A stretch of 5,370 nucleotides of DNA. Origin: Candidatus Scybalocola fimicaballi. GTDB taxonomy: Bacteria > Bacteroidota > Bacteroidia > Bacteroidales > Paludibacteraceae. Below are positions 1 to 5,370 of the stretch, piece by piece. The notes beneath the pieces were generated by a model. That model worked only from the letters and a program-made list of their open reading frames with translations. It searched no databases and was not told the DNA's origin. Where the stretch lies: positions 986-6,355 of the forward strand of contig DCIP01000088.1 of the NCBI GenBank assembly GCA_002317115.1. The letters run 5' to 3'. Both the position numbers and the translations under genes were made by a program. The stretch's first letter is position 1, and each line of letters starts with the position of its first letter.

Positions 1-732
1 GGAAATAAGATTGAGGGCCCACTTGTATATGATGGCTATTTCAGTTTCATCAGCAAATATCCAATCCCTTACATCTATGGCTTGACTGTAGGTGAGTTGG
101 CAACACTTCTCAACGAGGAAAAGATGACTAAGTCGAAGTGCAAACTAACCGTCGTGCCGATGGAAGGATGGAAAAGAGACATGGATTATTCGCAGACTGG
201 TCTTCGTTGGGTGATGACCTCTCCACAGATCCCTTATTGGCAGTGTGCCGCTTATTATCCGATGAGTGGAATCGTAGGTGAACTTGGTGTTCTCAACATC
301 GGTGTGGGCTACACTATTCCGTTTGACGCTTTTGCTGCCGACTGGATTAATGCCGATTCATTGGCTATGGAGTTGAATAATATGAAATTAGAAGGATTAA
401 CATTCCGTCCAATCGTATATAAACCACAGTTTTCTGCTCTTTCAGGAAAGATTGTGCAGGGAGTGCAGGTCTACGTTGATGATTTGCAGAAAGCCAGACT
501 GACGGAGGTTCAGTTCTATGTTTTGGAGGCTTTGCATAATCTTTATCCGTCGAAAGATATTTTCGGAATGTGTACGGATAAGACGAAGAAAAGTTTCGAC
601 AACGTCTGTGGCTCAAATAAGATTCGTTTGAAGATGTCGGAGAGATATAAATTCGACGACGTGAAGGATATCTGGAGAGATTCAGAATCGTCGTGGAGAA
701 AGAAGTCGAAAAAGTATCATCTCTATGATTAA
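1..732 (+). CDS. DUF1343 / NamZ-like exo-beta-N-acetylmuramidase, C-terminal part (5' end outside window)
   Basis: The frame is open from the first base, giving 243 residues that lack the N-terminus; full-length family members have roughly 400. The upstream in-frame codons still match the family (IEGPLVYDGYFSF, then YPIPYIYGLTVGELATLLNEE), so the TTG at 82 is not a real start. Family landmarks are LTVVPMEGWKRDM, TGLRWVMTSPQIP, an IPFD segment, LTFRPIVYKP and GVQVYVDD, ending in a basic tail. DUF1343 includes NamZ (CAZy GH171), which removes terminal MurNAc from peptidoglycan fragments, usually outside the cytoplasm. Any signal peptide and the N-terminal Rossmann-like domain are missing from the window. 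The segment where many homologues have EGTN.S.GRGT reads ELGVLNIGVGYT, suggesting a divergent Bacteroidota subgroup. The stop lies 5 bp before the next gene, implying co-transcription. Family assignment is firm; the exact substrate is inferred. Confidence 0.9.
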   Translation, partial: GNKIEGPLVYDGYFSFISKYPIPYIYGLTVGELATLLNEEKMTKSKCKLTVVPMEGWKRDMDYSQTGLRWVMTSPQIPYWQCAAYYPMSGIVGELGVLNIGVGYTIPFDAFAADWINADSLAMELNNMKLEGLTFRPIVYKPQFSALSGKIVQGVQVYVDDLQKARLTEVQFYVLEALHNLYPSKDIFGMCTDKTKKSFDNVCGSNKIRLKMSERYKFDDVKDIWRDSESSWRKKSKKYHLYD

Positions 733-737
733 ATCCT

Positions 738-2705
738 ATGAATAAATTCATAAAGACTTTCAAATTTGTTTTAACTACGCATCTCGCAGCACTCTTTGTT
801 TTATCTGTGTTGCGACTTGCGCAATATTTCTATCTTCACGATTTTGTCGACGCTGCGGCAAATAATCCGGTTTGGCCGGCTTTTGTGCGTGGACTTTGGC
901 TCGACAATGTGGCTGTATGCTATGTGATGATTGTGCCTTATGTTTTGTTGTTGTTTGTCAGTTCGGTTATTCCTTTTTTCAATAAGATCGTTTGGCGAGT
1001 GGTGACGGCTATCGTTGTCGCTGCTTTCTCTATTGAGATTTCGTTGCAGGCGGCTAATATCCAGTATTTCAAATATTTCTCCAACGTTATCAACTCTTCT
1101 ATTTTTGAGTGGAAGGAGGAGGCAGGCACTGCTGTGATGATGATTTTTGAAGAACCGTCGTATTGGGTGCTGATTATTTGTGGATTGGCTTTGATTGCTC
1201 TGTTTGCTGTATTCATCTGGAAACGGATGGAGAAGACTCTTGCAGAGATATTATCCGATAAGACGCGTATGACTCACGTCGACAGAATTAAGATTCTGCT
1301 TTTTTCTGCCATTGTGATTGGCTTGTGTGCGTTTGGAATACGTGGTAGAATGGGGTATAATCCTATACGCGTGTCAGCGGCATATTATTGTGATGATTAT
1401 TTCTTGAACCGACTTGGTGTGAATGCGTCGTTCAATTTGCTTAACACGTATATTGATGGAAATCGCCGTGAAAACAGTGGGTTGAATTTAATGGATGGGC
1501 CGACGGCGGTGCGTGAATACCGACGAGAATTGCAGAGTGGTTCAAGTGATGTCTTTGTGGTTGACTCATTATCGTTTCAACGTCATTGTAAGAGAGATTC
1601 GTCTGCTGTGTTTGAAGTGGGGGAGAAGCCTAACGTTGTGATTGTATTGATGGAGAGCATGAGTGCTTCCTTGATGCAGACGTTTGGAAGGGATGTTGTG
1701 ATGACACCATTCTTGGATAGCTTATGGAAAGAGAGTCTGTCGTTTGAGAATTTCTACAGCGTCGGCAATCATACGAACCAAGGCATCTACTCTACGCTTT
1801 ATGGATTCCCAACTGTCCTTTCCAGAAATGCGATGAAAGGTACGGATATTCCGACATATTATGGAATGCCCAACGTCTTCTCGGAGAATGGCTACCAAAC
1901 GGCTTTCTACATGACGCATGAGAGTCAGTACGATAATATGAATGCTTTCTTGCGCACAAATGGATTCAAGCATATCCGTTCGCAGGAGGATTATCCGAGA
2001 GATTCGATAGTGAACAGTTTTGGCGTGAACGACGGATTCCTACTCAACTATGCGTTGAATGAGTTTGAGACAATGCAACAGCCATTCTTCAGTGTTTTGC
2101 TGACAATCTCAAACCATCCTCCGTATGTGGTTCCGGATTGGTTTGAGGCCCACGGATGGGATTCTGAGTATGCGATTGTGCTATATGCTGATTATTGTTT
2201 GAAGCAATTCTTTGAGGGCATGAAGAAACGTGGACTTTACGACAATACTGTCTTCATCTTCCTTGCTGATCATGGAAAGATAGTAGGCAGACCAGAGTGT
2301 GAGGTGGCGGAGAGTTTCAATCATGTGCCGTTGATTATCCATTCCCCACGTATTGGAAAAAGAATAGTAAAAACACCGTGTTGCCAAACTGACATTCAAC
2401 CGATTTTGATGTCGTTGCTTGGAGTGGAGTATGATAATCTTGGTTTTGGGCGCAACGTGTTGAATAATCCGTCGTCTACAGTGGTGTATTCAACAGATAA
2501 TATGCTTTGTGCCAGAGATTCATCCTATCTATGTTTGATAGATCCACGTTCGGATTTTAGAAAAATATATGATATTCGAGAGAATTATAAAGAGTTGGCA
2601 TCGGTAAATGAGGGCGGAGATCCATGTCTGACATTGGATTCTTTATTGCGACGTCGATTTGCCGCTTATGAATATCTTGTATCGCAAAAGAAAACAACGA
2701 AATGA
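738..2705 (+). CDS. LtaS-like membrane sulfatase-fold transferase (LTA synthase family protein)
   Basis: This 655-residue protein has about five N-terminal membrane helices (near residues 8-30, 58-80, 86-108, 141-161 and 184-200), a linker, and an extracytoplasmic sulfatase-fold domain (about 297-600). That layout and length match the LTA synthase/phosphoglycerol transferase family. Visible active-site residues are E306 in VLMES, the probable nucleophile T346 in NHTNQG, H460 in ISNHPPY, D511-H512 in FLADHG, and H529 in NHVPLI. E306, T346, D511 and H512 correspond to the metal and nucleophile set of LtaS. The family moves phosphoglycerol or phosphoethanolamine from a phospholipid to a glycan or lipid acceptor outside the cytoplasm. 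Bacteroidota are not known to make lipoteichoic acid, so a periplasmic glycan or glycolipid is a more likely acceptor (inference). The ATG at 738 is 5 bp after the previous stop. The hydrophobic N-terminus and this spacing support that start. Confidence 0.92.
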   Translation: MNKFIKTFKFVLTTHLAALFVLSVLRLAQYFYLHDFVDAAANNPVWPAFVRGLWLDNVAVCYVMIVPYVLLLFVSSVIPFFNKIVWRVVTAIVVAAFSIEISLQAANIQYFKYFSNVINSSIFEWKEEAGTAVMMIFEEPSYWVLIICGLALIALFAVFIWKRMEKTLAEILSDKTRMTHVDRIKILLFSAIVIGLCAFGIRGRMGYNPIRVSAAYYCDDYFLNRLGVNASFNLLNTYIDGNRRENSGLNLMDGPTAVREYRRELQSGSSDVFVVDSLSFQRHCKRDSSAVFEVGEKPNVVIVLMESMSASLMQTFGRDVVMTPFLDSLWKESLSFENFYSVGNHTNQGIYSTLYGFPTVLSRNAMKGTDIPTYYGMPNVFSENGYQTAFYMTHESQYDNMNAFLRTNGFKHIRSQEDYPRDSIVNSFGVNDGFLLNYALNEFETMQQPFFSVLLTISNHPPYVVPDWFEAHGWDSEYAIVLYADYCLKQFFEGMKKRGLYDNTVFIFLADHGKIVGRPECEVAESFNHVPLIIHSPRIGKRIVKTPCCQTDIQPILMSLLGVEYDNLGFGRNVLNNPSSTVVYSTDNMLCARDSSYLCLIDPRSDFRKIYDIRENYKELASVNEGGDPCLTLDSLLRRRFAAYEYLVSQKKTTK

Positions 2706-2729
2706 TTTTTCGTTTTCGTTTAATTGACA

Positions 2730-3686
2730 ATGATGAGAAAAGGAGTTTTGAAAATAGTCGTTCCATGCTACAACGAAGAGGAGGTATTGCATGAGACAAA
2801 CAAGCGTTTGCTTGAGGTGATCACTACTATGGAGCAGTCGGGAAAGATTGTTTCTGGTGGAGTTGTGTATGTCGACGACGGTAGCCGAGACAAGACTTGG
2901 CAGATCATAGATGAGTTGTCGAAAGCCGATCCACATGTGGCTGGAATCAAATTGGCTCACAATGCCGGACATCAGAATGCTTTGTTTGCGGGACTGACTC
3001 TTGCGTCGGAATGTTGTGATATGGCTGTGAGCATCGACGCCGATCTTCAGGACGACACTAATGCCATCTTTGAGATGGTCGACAAATACAATGATGGGGC
3101 AGAGGTCGTTTATGGAGTGAGACGTGAGCGCACTACAGATACATGGTTTAAGAGAAACACAGCGTTGGGATTCTATAAGATGATGAATAAGATGGGCACC
3201 GACGTGAAATATAACCATGCTGATTTTAGATTGATGGGTAGTGCGGCATTAAAAGCATTGGTGGCGATGCCAGAGAGGAATCTTTTCTTGCGTGGAATGG
3301 TCCGCACGCTTGGATTCCAGGAAGCCGACGTCTACTACGACCGTAGTGAGAGATTTGCTGGCGAGAGCAAATATCCATTGACGAAGATGTTGAATTTTGC
3401 TGTCGACGGAATTACATCATTCAGTGTCAAACCATTGCGTCTGATTTTAACGTTTGGAGTTTTCTTCCTGGTTATGGCAATCTTGGCAATTGGATATGGT
3501 TTATATTCCTACTTTATTATCGGAGGCACAATCCGAGGTTGGACATCATTGTTGGTAAGCCTTTGGTTTATTGGAGGTTCTTTGATGATAGCAGTAGGAA
3601 TTGTAGGAGAATATGTAGGTAAAATCTATAAGGAAGTTAAGAGACGACCTTTGTATGTGATTGAGAGAACGGAGAATTTGAAATAA
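2730..3686 (+). CDS. GT2 family polyprenyl-phosphate glycosyltransferase (GtrB/CsbB/DPM1-like)
   Basis: From the ATG at 2730 the protein has 318 residues, the usual length for GtrB/CsbB/YkoT-type enzymes. A cytoplasmic GT-A domain opens with IVVPCYNEEEVL, followed by DDGS (49-52), NAGHQNALFAG, the metal-binding DADLQD (103-108), and the family element RSERFAGESKYPL (205-217). Two membrane helices follow (about 236-259 and 272-297), then a basic tail. These enzymes transfer a sugar from a nucleotide sugar to undecaprenyl phosphate on the inner face of the membrane. The lipid-linked sugar is then flipped and used to decorate envelope polymers. No GtrA-like flippase or GT-C partner lies in the window. 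The gene follows the LtaS-like gene by 24 bp. A TTG at 2724 and a second ATG at 2733 are alternative starts. An AAAAGGAG at 2737-2744 lies inside the gene, 3 bases before a TTG codon (2748), but starting there would crowd the first GT-A strand. Confidence 0.92.
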   Translation: MMRKGVLKIVVPCYNEEEVLHETNKRLLEVITTMEQSGKIVSGGVVYVDDGSRDKTWQIIDELSKADPHVAGIKLAHNAGHQNALFAGLTLASECCDMAVSIDADLQDDTNAIFEMVDKYNDGAEVVYGVRRERTTDTWFKRNTALGFYKMMNKMGTDVKYNHADFRLMGSAALKALVAMPERNLFLRGMVRTLGFQEADVYYDRSERFAGESKYPLTKMLNFAVDGITSFSVKPLRLILTFGVFFLVMAILAIGYGLYSYFIIGGTIRGWTSLLVSLWFIGGSLMIAVGIVGEYVGKIYKEVKRRPLYVIERTENLK

Positions 3687-3749
3687 ATTCGGAATTATAA
3701 TAGTTGAGACGCGATTGATGAATCGCGTCTCTTTTTGTTTCGAATTTAT
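3683..3749. repeat. Outer inverted repeat enclosing the terminator hairpin
   Basis: ATAAATTCG at 3683-3691 is perfectly complementary to CGAATTTAT at 3741-3749. The left arm contains the stop codon of the glycosyltransferase gene. The two arms flank the 11-bp terminator stem, with unpaired stretches of 14 and 9 bases between outer and inner stems. This could extend the hairpin and help stop transcription arriving from the opposite strand. It could also be chance pairing in A/T-rich DNA. Confidence 0.55.
3706..3736 (+). terminator. Rho-independent terminator of the envelope operon
   Basis: A perfect 11-bp inverted repeat (GAGACGCGATT at 3706-3716 and AATCGCGTCTC at 3721-3731) encloses a GATG loop. 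It is followed at once by five T residues and then GTTT. It begins 20 bp after the glycosyltransferase stop codon and sits between convergent genes. On the opposite strand the stem is followed by AACTATTATAATT rather than a clean T tract, so termination there is possible but weaker. Confidence 0.93.
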
Positions 3750-3763
3750 GGATTATGATTTAA

Positions 3764-5167
3764 TCACAGTGTTCTTGGAGTCCCTCCATTCTTCCAGTGA
3801 TTCTCTATTTCATCCAATTTCTTGCCTTTGGTTTCTGGTAGGAAGAAATAGCCCCATACGATTCCGATTAACGCTATAATCGCAAACATTGTGAATACTC
3901 CGGCTGTGCCGTATGATTCCTTTCCATCAAAGGCGTTTGTGAAGGCTCCGATCGACTTGTAGAATGTCCACACAATTAATGCGTTGAATCCCCAGTTGGA
4001 TAGTGATCCGATTGAACTTCCTACTCCACGTACTTTGGTTGGGAAGACTTCTGTGATGATCAACCATCCTAATGGCCCCATGCTGACAGCAAAGAAGGCT
4101 ATGTAGAGCAACATGCTTGCCACAACCAAGTATTGTCCGTTTGCTCCGTCGTCGGCTAAACTGATAAATCCGTATGCTATCATCAATAGCGTCACTACCA
4201 TTCCTCCCATGCCTAAGAAGAATAGTTTTCTGCGGCCGAGTTTGTCGATTAGGAATAGGCTGGCAATTGCGAACAATACATTTACTGCTCCGACGCTGAC
4301 CTGTGCCATGATGGCTGCCTCTCCACTTTCAAATCCTGCTTTCTGGAAGATACTTGGTCCGTAGTAGATGACGGTGTTTATTCCAACAGCTTGCTGGAAA
4401 AACATTATAAGCACAGCCAACATCAATGGGAAAAACATCCATTTCTGCTTGAAGGTCTCTGCAATGCTCATCTCTTCTTTAGTCTGCGCAATGTCAGATT
4501 TCATTTTGTTGACTTCCTCTGCTATGACTGCGGGATCTTCAATCTTATCCATGATCTTCAAAGCCTCGTTGTCTCTACCTTTGCTCAATAGCCAACGTGG
4601 ACTCTCTGGTAGGAAGAACATACCGACCAATAGCACCAATGCAGGAATGGTTCCCACGTAGAACATGTTACGCCAGCAACTTGGATTTGCGTCGTCGGCG
4701 ATGGCCCCGTCGCTAAGGAAGGCACCGAAGATTCCGATGGTGATAAGAAGCTGGAACATGGACACGAGTGTGCCACGTATGCTTGCTGGTGATATCTCTG
4801 CTAGGTAGAGTGGGGTGGCGAAAGATGCTATTCCGATTCCTACGCCTAAGAAAATGCGTGCTGCCATCAATCCTCCAACTCCGTTCGCATTTCCACATGT
4901 GATGGCTCCGACAAGGAAGATAAGCGCGGCTGCCAAGATGATTCGTTTTCTTCCAAGTTTATCGCTTAGATATCCGCTGATCAACGCTCCAAACATCGCT
5001 CCGATAATGGCGAAGGTGGTTATGTCTTCCACTTCGCTTTCTCCGATATTCAAATCGTTTTTGATAAATGGTAGAGCTCCACTTATGACTCCAGTGTCGA
5101 ATCCGAATAGTAGACCTCCCGTCGCTGCAATGGAGGCCATAAACCATACAAATTTTTTGTTATACAT
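3764..5167 (-). CDS. MFS sugar porter, GalP/AraE/XylE-type sugar:H+ symporter
   Basis: From the ATG at 5167 this is a 467-residue, 12-helix transporter of the sugar porter family, which imports monosaccharides across the inner membrane with protons. Hallmarks, numbered from that ATG, are GFDTGVISG with D24 (equivalent to the proton-coupling Asp of XylE), DKLGRKR (69-75), PESPRWL (187-193), FQQAVGIN with Q258, Q259 and N264, DKLGRRK (308-314), W368 in GPLGWLIITEVFP, and PETKG (444-448). The helix-5 stretch MFQLLITIGI resembles GalP/AraE, with I146 where XylE has a ligand Gln. N391 stands where XylE has Gln415, as in GalP. This leans towards a hexose or arabinose over xylose, but the substrate is not settled. 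A TTG at 5179 would add four residues; the ATG is preferred. The gene is convergent with the envelope operon and lies 101 bp after another - strand gene. No Bacteroides-type TAnnTTTG promoter was found just upstream. Confidence 0.93.
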   Translation of the reverse strand: MYNKKFVWFMASIAATGGLLFGFDTGVISGALPFIKNDLNIGESEVEDITTFAIIGAMFGALISGYLSDKLGRKRIILAAALIFLVGAITCGNANGVGGLMAARIFLGVGIGIASFATPLYLAEISPASIRGTLVSMFQLLITIGIFGAFLSDGAIADDANPSCWRNMFYVGTIPALVLLVGMFFLPESPRWLLSKGRDNEALKIMDKIEDPAVIAEEVNKMKSDIAQTKEEMSIAETFKQKWMFFPLMLAVLIMFFQQAVGINTVIYYGPSIFQKAGFESGEAAIMAQVSVGAVNVLFAIASLFLIDKLGRRKLFFLGMGGMVVTLLMIAYGFISLADDGANGQYLVVASMLLYIAFFAVSMGPLGWLIITEVFPTKVRGVGSSIGSLSNWGFNALIVWTFYKSIGAFTNAFDGKESYGTAGVFTMFAIIALIGIVWGYFFLPETKGKKLDEIENHWKNGGTPRTL

Positions 5168-5171
5168 GATT

Positions 5172-5204
5172 TTATCCAATTAAAAATTTCTTTGCCATTT
5201 CCAT
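5172..5204 (-). other. Possible 10-codon upstream ORF ahead of the sugar porter
   Basis: On the - strand an ATG at 5204 opens a 10-codon frame reading MEMAKKFLIG. It stops 4 bases before the transporter ATG, and AGAGG lies a few bases before its own start. The frame is also open for some codons upstream without another ATG. It could be a translated leader coupled to the transporter, but reading frames this short arise by chance in A/T-rich DNA. Confidence 0.2.
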
Positions 5205-5268
5205 TACCTCTACGATTTTGAGTAGAAATAAAAATGTTACAGTGTTGTTGGTCTATTGTTTATATCTT

Positions 5269-5370
5269 TTATTGCTTATTAATATACTTCTGTCCATTTA
5301 TAATTTTAATGCCTTTGTATGAATCAGATGTCTTTCTTCCCAAAATGTCAAAGACTTCATTTGTATGTTT
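5269..5370 (-). CDS. C-terminal fragment of a probable exported protein with a sorting-domain-like tail (5' end outside window)
   Basis: Reading in from the right edge on the - strand, one frame stays open for 33 codons and ends at TAA (5271-5269). It contains VFDILGRKTSDSYKG, then IKIINGQKYINK. This pattern of a V-[FY]-D-x-x-G-R beta strand, a turn with KG, and a closing [IV]-[IV]-N-G-x-K strand with a basic end resembles the C-terminal beta-sandwich tails of many exported Bacteroidota proteins, including type IX secretion sorting domains. The catalytic or binding part of the protein is outside the window, so its function cannot be named. It lies 101 bp upstream of the sugar porter in the same direction, so the two may be functionally linked, for example an exported glycan-active protein with an importer (inference). 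A second frame on this strand is open for 23 codons but shows no such motif. Confidence 0.6.
   Translation of the reverse strand, partial: KHTNEVFDILGRKTSDSYKGIKIINGQKYINKQ

Noticed and set aside
365..763. 132-codon open frame on the - strand over the NamZ-like gene end
   Set aside because: It is antisense to a clear DUF1343 coding region and has a low-complexity Ser/Arg/Tyr-rich translation with no family resemblance.
2643..3218. 191-codon open frame on the - strand across the LtaS-like/glycosyltransferase junction
   Set aside because: It lies antisense to two well-supported genes, shows no recognisable motif, and has the His/Ser-rich composition expected of an antisense reading.
4815..5183. 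122-codon open frame on the + strand inside the transporter gene
   Set aside because: It is the complement of the first membrane helices of the sugar porter; the Pro/Ala/Ile-rich translation is an antisense artefact.
5207..5226. Possible hairpin (TCTAC/GTAGA on the - strand) between the fragment gene and the transporter
   Set aside because: The stem is only 5 bp with an 8-base loop and no following T tract, so it is not a credible terminator or regulatory element.
5168..5268. Search for a Bacteroides-type promoter (TAnnTTTG with upstream TTTG) for the transporter
   Set aside because: No acceptable -7 match was found on the - strand, so no promoter is annotated; the gene may be read from upstream or use a diverged promoter.
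5309..5319. TGCCTTTG as a possible + strand promoter -7 element
   Set aside because: It mismatches the consensus, lacks a clear upstream partner, lies inside a - strand coding region, and has no + strand gene downstream in the window.

Overview
The window looks like an ordinary chromosomal segment of a Bacteroidota bacterium, most likely of the Prevotella/Bacteroides type. This rests on the protein families, A/T-rich intergenic DNA without consistent Shine-Dalgarno sites, tightly packed genes, and a partial gene ending in a Bacteroidota-style C-terminal tail. No rRNA, tRNA, CRISPR array, insertion sequence or phage gene is visible.

Positions 1-3686 (+ strand) hold three co-directional genes separated by 5 and 24 bp, which read as the end of one operon. 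They are the C-terminal part of a DUF1343/NamZ-like exo-beta-N-acetylmuramidase, a five-helix membrane protein with an LtaS-like sulfatase-fold transferase domain, and a GtrB/CsbB-type polyprenyl-phosphate glycosyltransferase with two C-terminal membrane helices. A strong intrinsic terminator (3706-3736) closes the operon. All three predicted activities concern the cell envelope: peptidoglycan trimming, transfer of a phospho-headgroup, and lipid-linked sugar formation.

Positions 3764-5370 are on the - strand. A sugar-porter MFS transporter of the GalP/AraE/XylE type (3764-5167) is convergent with the operon. Upstream of it, after a 101-bp gap, is the last 33 codons of another gene (5269-5370), whose tail resembles the C-terminal domain of exported Bacteroidota proteins.

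I see no clearly new system. The points most worth a second look are the envelope cassette with an LtaS-like enzyme in a lineage not known for lipoteichoic acid, the changed headgroup-site residues in that enzyme, the variant motif in the NamZ-like protein, and a nested double palindrome between the convergent genes.
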